This document shows positions 56,184 to 64,000 of a stretch of DNA of 64,000 bases, piece after piece. The notes under the pieces were generated by a model. It was not told the DNA's origin, did no database searches, and was given only the letters and a program-made list of their open reading frames with translations. The stretch lies in contig NZ_FOGR01000005.1 of the NCBI RefSeq assembly GCF_900111275.1, positions 1 through 64,000 of the forward strand. Reading direction: 5' to 3'. The translations under genes and the position numbers were made by a program. Origin of the DNA: Rhizobium sp. NFR03. GTDB taxonomy: Bacteria; Pseudomonadota; Alphaproteobacteria; Rhizobiales; Rhizobiaceae. Position 1 is the first letter of the stretch. Every line of letters begins with the position of its first letter.

Positions 56184-57237
56184 TGGTGTCCAACGCCGGA
56201 CAGGCATCCTCCTCGCGGGCAAGCTTGCGCGTCATCAGCGCTTTCAGCTGCAGTCGGTCGCCCGTTTCGGTTGGCTGAATGTTCAAAGGTTCGTCCGGCG
56301 ACCACCAGTCACCGGCGGCCCAGTAGGTCCAGCCGATCCAGACGTCGTTGTCCTCTGCCATCACATCGACCATGCGGGCCAGCCCGATCATGCAGTCCGA
56401 TGTCTCCGATCCGCCGAACTCACCGAGGAAGCCCCGTGTCTTGTTGGCCCGGAACCAGTCGGTCATGGCGCGAAGTGCTGCCGCGGCATCATCACCACGC
56501 GGGCAGTCGTCGTTCGTTCCTGAAAAGTCCTTGTCCAGATACTGGTGAACCTCGAAGGCGAGGTTGTTGGCCGTATCCTTGACGTTGATCATGGTCGAGG
56601 CATTGGAGGAGCCCTCGATATCGACCTGCCAGCTGTGCGCGCCCGTCCACGACACGCCGGGCACCAGCACGAGGTTCTTCGCACCCGTCTTGCGGATGGC
56701 GGCGATTGCGGCATTGGCGGGCGGCAGCCAGGCGGTGGGGGCCATGTCGAACGGCTCGTTCATCAGTCCGAAGACCACGCCCTTCTGGTTGGCGAAGACC
56801 TTGGCCAGACGTGCCCAGACATCGGCGAGCGCCGCGTCCGGCACGTCCTTCGTGCCGACGATCTTCTCGTTGTAGCGGGCGAAATTGTGGAGGTCGAGAA
56901 TGACGGTCTGGCCGTGTGCGCGCATGGCCGCGACGCTGTCCTTGAGGCGTTGAAGCTCTCCCCGGTCAAGGGGGCCGTTCAGCTTGCGCTGGATGCGCTC
57001 CCAGCGAAAGGGAAGGCGGACGGTGTTGAAACCTTTTTCAGCGAAATAGTCGATCGTTGCCTTGGAGGGGTAGGTGTATTCCTTGCCGAAGACGCCGGGC
57101 ATGGTGCCGAACTCGGCGCCTGCAAGATTGACGCCGTTGTAGCACCCGGCGAGCGCGGGCTGGACACTGGCGGAAAGGCAGGCCGCGAGCGCGAGGAGGC
57201 GGGCGGCGCGTCCGGCGAAAGACCGTGTCGGTTGCAT
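56170..57237 (-). CDS. Secreted GH5-family endoglucanase-like hydrolase
   Basis: A 355-residue secreted enzyme. The signal peptide is MQPTRSFAGRAARLLALAAC and on to a predicted cut after PALA. The GH5 acid/base Glu is in VFGLMNEPFD and the nucleophile Glu in GFLGEFGGSE; LDLHNFARYN is the conserved strand-4 neighbour. It probably cleaves a beta-glucan, either a plant polymer or the exopolysaccharide made by this locus, where it would trim chain length. An ATG at 57252 that overlaps the previous stop is an alternative start; 57237 gives the better signal peptide and has GAGG upstream. Confidence 0.88.
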   Translation of the reverse strand: MQPTRSFAGRAARLLALAACLSASVQPALAGCYNGVNLAGAEFGTMPGVFGKEYTYPSKATIDYFAEKGFNTVRLPFRWERIQRKLNGPLDRGELQRLKDSVAAMRAHGQTVILDLHNFARYNEKIVGTKDVPDAALADVWARLAKVFANQKGVVFGLMNEPFDMAPTAWLPPANAAIAAIRKTGAKNLVLVPGVSWTGAHSWQVDIEGSSNASTMINVKDTANNLAFEVHQYLDKDFSGTNDDCPRGDDAAAALRAMTDWFRANKTRGFLGEFGGSETSDCMIGLARMVDVMAEDNDVWIGWTYWAAGDWWSPDEPLNIQPTETGDRLQLKALMTRKLAREEDACPALDTIKPR

Positions 57238-57248
57238 GATATCGATCC

Positions 57249-58436
57249 TCATCGGGCAGGGGCGGTCGTATCGAACGACATAGCGGGACGTGACTCGGCG
57301 GCAAGGCCAAGCACCGAGCGGTAGACGTCGCAGTAGCGGTCGGCCACGGCACTCCATCCGTAGGCGTGAGCGGCGGACATCAGATCGCTCCGGAGCGCGG
57401 GGCCTCGCGTCTCAAGGCGGGTATAAGCGGCTTCCACCGCATCGACTGTCGCGGCGATGTCGGAGGCATCGCAGAGGGACAGGTCCGGATGCCGGCCCGC
57501 GAGATCGACAAAGGCGGCGTTGGCGTTGAGCACGGGTAGCAGCCCCGCGCTCATCGCCTCGACGGCCACGAGCCCGAAGCCTTCATAATCGGATGCCGAG
57601 ACGAACAGGGATGCCTCGGCGAGGCGATGCCGGATCTCGGGATTGGTCAGACCCTTGTGAATGGTAACGGCTGTCTCTGCCCCATGTTTGCGGGCCTCGG
57701 CCCGCAACATGTCCACCGTGAGGTCGGAGGGAACGCCGATGATGTCGAGGCTCCAGTCCGGGTGGCGTGTCTTGAGGGCGGCGGTCAGTTCGATCAGCAA
57801 TGGCAGCCGCTTGTTGGAGGAGAAACGGCCGATGGTGACGAGCCGGCGTGCCGGCATCCGGGCGGCAGCGTCTTCGAATTTGCCGATATCGACGCCGTTC
57901 TCGATCAGGCGAACACGGTTTCCGGCGATCGGCTGGAAGGTGCGAACGTCCGCCTCGCTGCAGCCGATAATCTTGCTGTAGCCCGAAGCGGACACGCGCG
58001 TGACGCTGTTGAACCAGGTCTTCTTCAGGGCCGAAAAAGCCTTGGTGTGGAAAAAGCCGCCATGGGTCGTCGCGACCATCGGGCGACGATGGAGGAGACG
58101 CCCCCAGGACAGCGCGTCGAAGAAGAAGTCGATGGCGTGGACGTGAACCAGATCGGCCTCGCGCAGATGCCGGAAGACGGCCGGGGCGAGGGGATAGCGG
58201 GTCGAGCCGCGCCAGGGAATGCGCACGATCTCGATACCGTCGATGAACTCCTCGGCTGGCAGGCGGCCTCGCTCCGGCTCGGAAAACAGGCTGTCGCAGG
58301 TGACGACGCGCACGCGAAAGCCACGCTTGGGCAGCGAATGGCAGAGATTGGCCACCACGTCTTCCAGCCCGCCGCGGTTGGGCAGGAACTGCCGCACGAC
58401 CTGAACGATCAGCGGTTTGCGAACCTCGGAGATCAT
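57249..58436 (-). CDS. GT4-family glycosyltransferase
   Basis: A 395-residue GT-B glycosyltransferase: VVRQFLPNRGGLEDVVANL at the acceptor side, VTIGRFSSNKRLPLLIELTA and SASDYEGFGLVAVEAMSAGL with the E-x7-E donor motif. AGGAG nine bases before the ATG at 58436 supports this start; ATGs at 58454 and 58463 are in frame. It sits between the flippase and the GH5 gene in one minus-strand operon and would build the repeat unit. Confidence 0.9.
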   Translation of the reverse strand: MISEVRKPLIVQVVRQFLPNRGGLEDVVANLCHSLPKRGFRVRVVTCDSLFSEPERGRLPAEEFIDGIEIVRIPWRGSTRYPLAPAVFRHLREADLVHVHAIDFFFDALSWGRLLHRRPMVATTHGGFFHTKAFSALKKTWFNSVTRVSASGYSKIIGCSEADVRTFQPIAGNRVRLIENGVDIGKFEDAAARMPARRLVTIGRFSSNKRLPLLIELTAALKTRHPDWSLDIIGVPSDLTVDMLRAEARKHGAETAVTIHKGLTNPEIRHRLAEASLFVSASDYEGFGLVAVEAMSAGLLPVLNANAAFVDLAGRHPDLSLCDASDIAATVDAVEAAYTRLETRGPALRSDLMSAAHAYGWSAVADRYCDVYRSVLGLAAESRPAMSFDTTAPAR

Positions 58437-58462
58437 GTCGTTCCGCTCCTGCATCGCCACCA

Positions 58463-60037
58463 TCAGGCTCCCGGATTCTCGATCGTCCGCGGCGCTGTGA
58501 CCGCGGGTGGAAAGGTGCGTCCAACCGTCGACGGGGTCGTGACAGGGGCCGCCCCAGCCGGTGACATCCGCCGTTTCCATGTGCCGATTGCGACCGACAC
58601 GGTTTCATCGAAGATCGCCCGCTCCTGAAGTCGCAGAAGCACGACGGAGATGAGCATGCTGACGCAGGCGGCCACGAGAAGAAAGGCCGGCGAGCCTGCA
58701 AGGAGAAACTGGAGCATGCCTGCCGCCACGACCAGCACGGCGGAGGGAAGGAGCGCACGGAAAATGCGCCGCGGCATCTGCGAGAAGAGAATGAGCAGGC
58801 TGCAATCGAGATAGCCGCGGCAGAGAAATGCGATCGCGGCTCCCAGAATGCCGAACTGGTATGTCAGGACCAGCAGCAGGAGAATATAGGGCACCATCTG
58901 CGCCACATGGATCTTTGCCGTCATGTCGGGCCGGCCCTGCCCTTGCAACAGGGTATAGGGCGCGAAGGTCAGCGCATTCGGCCAGCTGCCCATGAGGAGG
59001 ACGATGGCGACTGTGCCCGCAATCGCCGTGAAGGGCGGGCCCATCCACAGGTCCAGGAAGGGCCGCATGAGGAAGATGCCGGCCGCGCAAAGCCCTGCAT
59101 AGAGAATGCCGCTCACCATCATCGCCCGCTCGGAAATGGCGATCGCTTCCTCCCGCGGCAGGCTCGACAGGCGGGGAAACAGCGTGCGCGCGAGCGAACT
59201 GGTGAAGACCTGGCTGCGCATCACGAGGTTCATCGGCACGGAATAGTAGGTGACAGCGCTGACGCCGAGCGTCTTGCCGATGACGATCTGGTCGAGCGTG
59301 TTGAGAACCGGGAGAATGATCGAGGAGAGCGTGATCCAGCCGCCGTAGTTCATCAGGGAGCGGACCTTGGCGAAACGGAACCGGTCGAAGCGGAAACCCT
59401 GTTCCGTGTAGAGCGCGATCAGCGTCGCCACGACGACGGAGGCCGCGCGGGAGAGGGCCGCCGCGGGAATGATGACCGAGAGATCCGGCGCGATGAAAAT
59501 GGCGCAGAGAACGGGCACGATCTGCCCGACGATCATGCCGCCGATCTGCAGCGCATTGGCAAGGAGGAAGCGCTCGCGCGATTCGAGGATGCCGATGGAA
59601 AAGCCGGAAATGAGGGCGAGCGGCAGCAAGCAGGCGATGAATGGCAGGGCCGTTGCAATTTCGGCTTCGAGCTCCGGCGGTACCGTGAAGACGGTGAGCA
59701 GGAGGAAGTTGCCGGCGAAGTAGAGCAATGTGGCGCCAAGGCTCGCCAGAGCAATGTTGAGCAGGAAGGAGGTCGCGACGATCTCGGAGCGTTCCTCCCT
59801 CGCCGAAAACGGCAGACGCGACAGAGCGTTCGTCGAGGCCCGCGACAGACCAAGGTCGAGGAAGCCGAGATAGCCCAAGAGAACCCAGACGATCGACATG
59901 ACGCCATAGCGCGCGTCACCGATGTGCCGCACGAGAATGGGTACCGTCACGAGCGCGATCACGATCGGCGCGATCGCCCCCGCGACATTGATGGCGAAAT
60001 TCACCGATAATTGCCGTTTGGGCTTTTCCGTGGACAT
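58463..60037 (-). CDS. Wzx-like polysaccharide flippase
   Basis: A 524-residue membrane protein with 12-14 hydrophobic segments of the MATE/MOP polysaccharide-transport class: INVAGAIAPIVIALVTVPIL at the start, then RYGVMSIVWVLLGYLGFLDLGLS, typical for O-antigen flippases. It would move lipid-linked repeat units to the periplasm for the Wzy-like polymerase. First gene of the minus-strand operon 60037-56170. Confidence 0.88.
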   Translation of the reverse strand: MSTEKPKRQLSVNFAINVAGAIAPIVIALVTVPILVRHIGDARYGVMSIVWVLLGYLGFLDLGLSRASTNALSRLPFSAREERSEIVATSFLLNIALASLGATLLYFAGNFLLLTVFTVPPELEAEIATALPFIACLLPLALISGFSIGILESRERFLLANALQIGGMIVGQIVPVLCAIFIAPDLSVIIPAAALSRAASVVVATLIALYTEQGFRFDRFRFAKVRSLMNYGGWITLSSIILPVLNTLDQIVIGKTLGVSAVTYYSVPMNLVMRSQVFTSSLARTLFPRLSSLPREEAIAISERAMMVSGILYAGLCAAGIFLMRPFLDLWMGPPFTAIAGTVAIVLLMGSWPNALTFAPYTLLQGQGRPDMTAKIHVAQMVPYILLLLVLTYQFGILGAAIAFLCRGYLDCSLLILFSQMPRRIFRALLPSAVLVVAAGMLQFLLAGSPAFLLVAACVSMLISVVLLRLQERAIFDETVSVAIGTWKRRMSPAGAAPVTTPSTVGRTFPPAVTAPRTIENPGA

Positions 60038-60393
60038 AGGGGTCTTCCCGGGTCATTGCCGTCACCGAACCGGACACATCCTCGCCTCGGGGCGGGAATG
60101 GTCGTTCAACGGGCAGATGTAGCGGGCAAAGACTAATGGATGCTGCAGAGATCAGGGCATCCGTTCGGCACGGTAACCGGAGCGTTAACGGGAAGCGATC
60201 CGGGTATCTGCGTCGCCAGGTTGTGCGGCCTCGACCGGTAAATGCGGCGTCGGACGAACAGGAGTGACCGGATGGCCGGTTCCTGCTAGCGGATGTCGCG
60301 AAGCGGATGGACGGACAGTTCGCAAGCACGCTAGCTTGCAGCCTGCCGGACGATTGCGTCCGCGGCGATCTGCGAAGGCGAGAGGTGACCCCC
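60038..60393. other. Intergenic region with three hairpins ahead of purU
   Basis: A 356-bp divergent gap. The part near purU holds three successive stem-loops: CAGGA-gtg-ACCGG / CCGGT-TCCTG (60259-60285), GCAAGC / GCTTGC (60322-60339) and CGGACG / CGTCCG (60347-60362). They end about 30 bases before the purU ATG. No known riboswitch consensus was recognised. The flippase promoter must lie in the left part. Confidence 0.5.
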
Positions 60394-61278
60394 ATGAAGA
60401 GCTATGTGCTGACCGTCAGCTGCAAATCCACCCGCGGCATCGTGGCTGCCATTTCCGGGTATCTGACGACGCAAGGCTGCAATATCGTTGACAGTTCGCA
60501 GTTCGACGACCTTCAGACCGGCTTGTTCTTCATGCGGGTCAGCTTCATTTCCGAGGAGGGTGTCACCGAGACCGAGATCCAGGATGGGTTCGTGGCCATT
60601 GCCGAGACCTTCGCCATGACGTGGCAGATCCACGATTCCGCAAAGCGCATGAAGGTGCTGCTGATGGTGTCGCGTTTCGGACATTGTCTGAACGATCTTC
60701 TCTACCGCTGGAAGATCGGCGCGCTGCCGGTGGAGATCGTCGGCGTGGTGTCCAATCATTTCGAGTACCAGAAGGTCGTCGTCAATCACGACATTCCCTT
60801 CCATCACATCAAGGTGACGAAGGAGAACAAGGTCGAGGCCGAGGCGCGGCTGATGGAGATCGTCGAGCAGTCGAATGCGGAGCTGATCGTGCTGGCCCGA
60901 TACATGCAGGTTCTCTCGGATGCCGTCTGCAAGAAGATGTCGGGCCGCATCATCAACATCCATCACTCGTTCCTGCCGAGCTTCAAGGGCGCGAACCCCT
61001 ACAAGCAGGCCTACGAGCGCGGCGTGAAGCTCATCGGCGCGACGGCTCACTATGTCACCGAGGATCTCGATGAAGGCCCGATCATCGAGCAGGACATCGC
61101 CCGTATCACCCATGCGCAGTCGCCGGACGATTACGTCTCCATCGGACGCGACGTGGAAAGTCAGGTTCTCGCGCGCGCCGTGCATGCGCATATCCATCAT
61201 CGGGTCTTCATGAACGGCAACCGCACCATCGTGTTTCCGGCAAGCCCCGGTTCCTACGCTTCCGAACGGATGGGCTGA
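60394..61278 (+). CDS. purU: Formyltetrahydrofolate deformylase
   Basis: A 294-residue enzyme that hydrolyses 10-formyl-THF to formate and THF, balancing one-carbon units. Residues 1-80 are an ACT domain (SCKSTRGIVAAISGYLTTQG); residues ~88-280 are the formyltransferase-type catalytic domain with INIHHSFLPSFKGANPYKQA and the catalytic Asp in VTEDLDEGPIIEQD. The ATG at 60394 has GAGG upstream. The stem-loop at 61319-61349 may end its transcript. Confidence 0.95.
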   Translation: MKSYVLTVSCKSTRGIVAAISGYLTTQGCNIVDSSQFDDLQTGLFFMRVSFISEEGVTETEIQDGFVAIAETFAMTWQIHDSAKRMKVLLMVSRFGHCLNDLLYRWKIGALPVEIVGVVSNHFEYQKVVVNHDIPFHHIKVTKENKVEAEARLMEIVEQSNAELIVLARYMQVLSDAVCKKMSGRIINIHHSFLPSFKGANPYKQAYERGVKLIGATAHYVTEDLDEGPIIEQDIARITHAQSPDDYVSIGRDVESQVLARAVHAHIHHRVFMNGNRTIVFPASPGSYASERMG

Positions 61279-61318
61279 GGCCCGGCGCCACGATCCCGGC
61301 TTGACAGGCATCCTCTCT

Positions 61319-61349
61319 TCACGCTCCCTTGCGCGCCGAGGGAGCGTGA
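61319..61349. terminator. Stem-loop between purU and the ModE-like gene
   Basis: Perfect 11-bp arms TCACGCTCCCT / AGGGAGCGTGA with a nine-base loop. No T tract follows, so it may be a rho-independent-like terminator of purU without U-tail, or an operator for the gene at 61389. Confidence 0.45.
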
Positions 61350-61388
61350 CGTTCGGGTTCCCGCCATTTGCTCGTTACGGATGACGCC

Positions 61389-61754
61389 ATGGTCCAGACA
61401 TCGCCGCCTCGGCCGGTCATACGGCTCGATTTGTCCGGCCCATCCGGGCCCGAGCGGCTAGGGCGCGGCAAGATCGCGCTTCTCGAGCATATCCGCGAGA
61501 CCGGTTCGATCTCCGCTGCGGGCCGTGCCATGGACATGAGCTATCGTCGGGCCTGGCTGCTGGTCAGTGCCCTCAATGCAATGTTCGAAGAGGATTCCGT
61601 CACATCGCAGCGTGGCGGCAAGCAGGGCGGCGGTGCAATGGTGACGCCGTTCGGCGAAGCGCTGATCTCGCGGTTTCGGGCCATGGAGGAAAAGGCGCTC
61701 GCGGCTATGGCGGAGGATATCGTTTGGCTCGAGGCACATCGCGCCTCGTCTTGA
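61389..61754 (+). CDS. ModE-type winged-helix regulator (DNA-binding domain only)
   Basis: A 121-residue protein corresponding to the N-terminal LysR-like winged helix of ModE: GRGKIALLEHIRETGSISAA and MSYRRAWLLVSALNAMF. The C-terminal molybdate-binding (MOP) domains are missing, which is common for stand-alone ModE-like proteins. It is convergent with modC, so molybdate-related control is likely, though how Mo would be sensed is unclear. The ATG at 61389 is chosen over a TTG at 61368. Confidence 0.85.
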   Translation: MVQTSPPRPVIRLDLSGPSGPERLGRGKIALLEHIRETGSISAAGRAMDMSYRRAWLLVSALNAMFEEDSVTSQRGGKQGGGAMVTPFGEALISRFRAMEEKALAAMAEDIVWLEAHRASS

Positions 61755-61803
61755 GGCATGTCGTTTTCCAGATGCCGCTCCACACTTTCGGGCGACACGT
61801 TTT

Positions 61804-62889
61804 TCAAGGATCCAGCGCCACCGTCTTGATCACGGCATGGACCGTCATTCCGGGCGCAAGGCCCAGCATGTCGGCGGAGACGCTGGTGATGCGCGCGGTC
61901 AGCCGTGTAGCTGAGCAATCGACGGCGACATCGACCTGATCGTGACCGGCCGGCTCCATACTTGTGATGATCCCTTCAAGAATGTTCAGCGCGCTCAGAC
62001 CTTCGGGCCTGCTCGTGGCGAGCATGATGTCGCGAGCAGCGATCCGCAGGCGCAGGTGCTGCCCGGGTCGTCGCGCGGTGCCGGCCAGCCAGAGCGTGAG
62101 GCTGCCGGCGGCAACCTTGACGATCCGGGGATCGGGTTGGTGTTGCGCAACCGTCGCCTCGATCACCGTTCCCGCCTCGCGGCGGCTGATTGCGCCGCTC
62201 GAACCGGGCAAGCTGAGCATCTCCGATGCGGTGCCGCTTGCGGTCAGGCGGCCGTTTTCGATCATCAGCACGCGATCGGCGAGCTGCGTCACCTCCGTGA
62301 CGGAGTGGCTGACATAGAGGATGGGGATGTCCGTTTCGTCGCGCAGGCGCTGGAGATACGGCAGGATCTCGGCCTTGCGTGCCTCGTCCAGAGCGGCGAG
62401 CGGTTCATCCATCAGGAGCAGGCGCGGGCGTGCCAGAAGCGCCCGACCGATCGCCACGCGCTGCTTTTCACCGCCGGAGAGATGGGTTGTGGGACGAGCC
62501 AGCAGCGGTGCGATGCCGAGGAGATCGACGATGCGCTCGATGTCTCGTTCTCTCTCTTCGCGATTGTCAGGGGCTCTGGAAAACCAGCGGCCATAGAGCA
62601 GGTTCTGCCGCACGGTGAGGTGCGGAAACAGGCGCCCTTCCTGAAATACGGTCCCGAAGCGCCGGCGATGGGGCGGCGTGAAGGTTCGGCTGGCGGTGTC
62701 CAAGATCGTTTCGTCATCGAGCCGCACATGGCCTTCGTCCGGGCGGATCAGGCCGGCAAGGACGCGGATCAGCGAGGTCTTGCCCGAGCCCGAGCGCCCG
62801 AACAGTGCCGTGATGCCGCCATCGGTCGAGAAGCCTATGTCGAGCGAGAAGGCGTCGAGCCGGTGGCGCACGGAGACGTCGAGCGTCAT
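61804..62889 (-). CDS. modC: Molybdate ABC transporter ATP-binding protein
   Basis: A 361-residue ATPase energising molybdate import. Walker A GRSGSGKTS, signature LSGGEKQR, Walker B LLLMDEP and H-loop VSHS are all intact. The C-terminal ~130 residues include a TOBE/MOP domain (LNILEGIITSMEPAG) that binds oxyanion and regulates transport. The ATG at 62889 overlaps the modB stop (ATGA). Confidence 0.96.
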   Translation of the reverse strand: MTLDVSVRHRLDAFSLDIGFSTDGGITALFGRSGSGKTSLIRVLAGLIRPDEGHVRLDDETILDTASRTFTPPHRRRFGTVFQEGRLFPHLTVRQNLLYGRWFSRAPDNREERERDIERIVDLLGIAPLLARPTTHLSGGEKQRVAIGRALLARPRLLLMDEPLAALDEARKAEILPYLQRLRDETDIPILYVSHSVTEVTQLADRVLMIENGRLTASGTASEMLSLPGSSGAISRREAGTVIEATVAQHQPDPRIVKVAAGSLTLWLAGTARRPGQHLRLRIAARDIMLATSRPEGLSALNILEGIITSMEPAGHDQVDVAVDCSATRLTARITSVSADMLGLAPGMTVHAVIKTVALDP

Positions 62890-63596
62890 GTGCCGGAAAC
62901 CCTGCGTGAGGCGGCAGTGGCCAGCCATTCCGACAGCAGAAGCGCTGCCATGGAGATGATGACCGAGACGAGCGTCAGGCGAAGCGCGCCGCTATCGCCG
63001 CCCGGCACCTGCGTGAAAGTGTAGATCGCGGCCGACAGCGTCTGCGTCTCGCCGGGGATGTTGGAGACGAAGGTGATGGTGGCGCCGAACTCGCCCATGG
63101 CCTTGGCAAAGGAGAGGATCATGCCGGCGATGATGCCGGGAAGGATCAGCGGCAGTGTGATGGTGGCAAAGACCCAGACGGGGGACGCGCCGAGCGTGGC
63201 AGCGGCCTGCTCCAGCCGCCCGTCCACCGCCTCGATCGACAGGCGGATGCTGCGCACCATCAGGGGAAAGCCCATGATGGCGCAGGCGAGGGCCGCTCCT
63301 GTCCAGCGGAACGAAAAAACGAGGCCGGTATAGGTTTCAAGGAAGGCGCCGACGGGTCCGCGCCGGCCGAACAGGATGAGCAGCAGAAAACCGGTGACGA
63401 CAGGCGGCAGAATCAGCGGCAGGTGCACGAGCCCGTTCAGCAGAGAGCGACCCCAGAACCGGCCGCGTGCGAGCGCCATCGCAGCCAGAAGCGCCAAAGG
63501 CAGGCTCGACAGCATGGCTACCGTCGAAACCTTCAGGCTCAACCGGATCGCCGTCCATTCCGCATCGCTGAGAGCCAGCCAGTCCAAAGTCGCCAT
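62886..63596 (-). CDS. modB: Molybdate ABC transporter permease
   Basis: A 236-residue inner-membrane permease with about five to six membrane helices. The cytoplasmic EAA-type loop is LEQAAATLGASPVWVF, which docks with ModC. The order modA-modB-modC with short spacing is the standard operon. Supplies molybdate for cofactors such as that of the two aldehyde oxidoreductases at 2.8-12.4 kb. Confidence 0.95.
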   Translation of the reverse strand: MATLDWLALSDAEWTAIRLSLKVSTVAMLSSLPLALLAAMALARGRFWGRSLLNGLVHLPLILPPVVTGFLLLILFGRRGPVGAFLETYTGLVFSFRWTGAALACAIMGFPLMVRSIRLSIEAVDGRLEQAAATLGASPVWVFATITLPLILPGIIAGMILSFAKAMGEFGATITFVSNIPGETQTLSAAIYTFTQVPGGDSGALRLTLVSVIISMAALLLSEWLATAASRRVSGT

Positions 63597-63659
63597 GTCC
63601 TCCGCGCCGCCGGTGGCTCGAAATTCCCGTCCCTTATCGGACCCGGTCGAAGCCTTCTC

Positions 63660-64000
63660 CTATTTCGCGAGAACGGTAAAGCCCTCAGCCTCGAAGAGCT
63701 TTTTTGCCGTCGGCGAACGAACGAAATCAAGATAGGCAGTGGCGTCCGGATGCGTGCTTTCCGACAGGATTGCGACCGGGTAGACGATCGGCGGGTGCGA
63801 GGTCTCGGGGAAGGTTCCGACGATCTTTACCGAAGGATCGGCAGCGGCGTCCGTTTCGTACACGATGCCGAGCGGTGCCTCGCCCTTGGAGACGAGGAGG
63901 AGGGCGGCGCGGACGTTTTCCGCACCCGCGACATCCTTTTCCACCGACGACCAGACGCCGAGACTTTCGAGCGCCGCCTTGCCATACTTGCCGGCGGGCA
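63660..64000 (-). CDS. modA: Molybdate-binding periplasmic protein, C-terminal part (cut by window end)
   Basis: The visible ~112 residues are the C-terminal lobe of ModA: PAGKYGKAALESLGVW, then NVRAALLLVSKGEAPLGIVY, PIVYPVAILSES and the end LFEAEGFTVLAK. The 5' part and the promoter with any ModE site lie beyond position 64000. It ends 63 bases before modB. Confidence 0.93.
   Translation of the reverse strand, partial: PAGKYGKAALESLGVWSSVEKDVAGAENVRAALLLVSKGEAPLGIVYETDAAADPSVKIVGTFPETSHPPIVYPVAILSESTHPDATAYLDFVRSPTAKKLFEAEGFTVLAK

Overview
The window is about 64 kb of GC-rich chromosomal DNA from an alphaproteobacterium, most likely a Rhizobiaceae member close to Agrobacterium/Rhizobium. 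The evidence is the 5S rRNA - initiator tRNA end of an rrn operon, EcfG-type (general stress) promoters, a GTTC-N7-GTTC LexA box, a BA14K-family protein, a GlgE-type alpha-glucan operon and an amino acid:[carrier protein] ligase operon. No prophage, transposase, integrase or CRISPR array was seen. Most space is given to carbohydrate and cell-surface glycan metabolism.

Layout. 1-240: 3' end of an rrn operon (5S rRNA tail, tRNA-fMet, terminator). 0.45-2.5 kb: two convergent Crp/Fnr paralogues and a DUF6894 protein. 2.8-12.4 kb: two paralogous three-subunit molybdenum aldehyde oxidoreductase operons, one on each strand, separated by a TetR regulator and a DMT-family exporter; the second has a Tat signal. 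12.9-20.9 kb: a four-gene glycosyltransferase operon with two unusual fusions (glycosyltransferase + GH1-like hydrolase; glycosyltransferase + Gfo/Idh/MocA + medium-chain dehydrogenase). A 263-bp multi-hairpin repeat lies just upstream of it, and a related solo palindrome lies at 2.75 kb. 21.2-35.3 kb: stress and storage block: BA14K protein, a 46-residue membrane protein, glgB, treS-maltokinase, glgE, malQ, a DUF892 ferritin-like protein, two small proteins behind a LexA box, and dps.

35.4-46.5 kb: dTDP-L-rhamnose genes (rfbCBDA) behind a large two-module glycosyltransferase, then a divergent run of an ABC exporter with a degenerate ATPase, a GT2 enzyme and a tandem alpha/beta-hydrolase. 46.6-52.5 kb: a five-gene operon of carrier protein, acyl-CoA-dehydrogenase-like flavoprotein, class-II aaRS-like amino acid:carrier-protein ligase, DUF1839 and a GH2 enzyme. 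52.8-60.0 kb: a polysaccharide export and polymerisation locus (Wzc-like, Wzy-like, secreted GH5, GT4, Wzx-like). 60.4-64 kb: purU, a ModE-type regulator, and modC, modB and the 3' part of modA.

How the parts fit. The rhamnose genes, glycosyltransferases, flippase, polymerase and chain-length protein together could make and export one or more heteropolysaccharides. The carrier-protein operon sits inside this region and may supply an amino-acid-derived decoration; that link is inference. MalQ, GlgE, TreS-Mak and GlgB form a trehalose/maltose-to-glucan route, next to genes carrying stress-response promoters. Molybdate uptake genes share the window with two molybdoenzyme operons.
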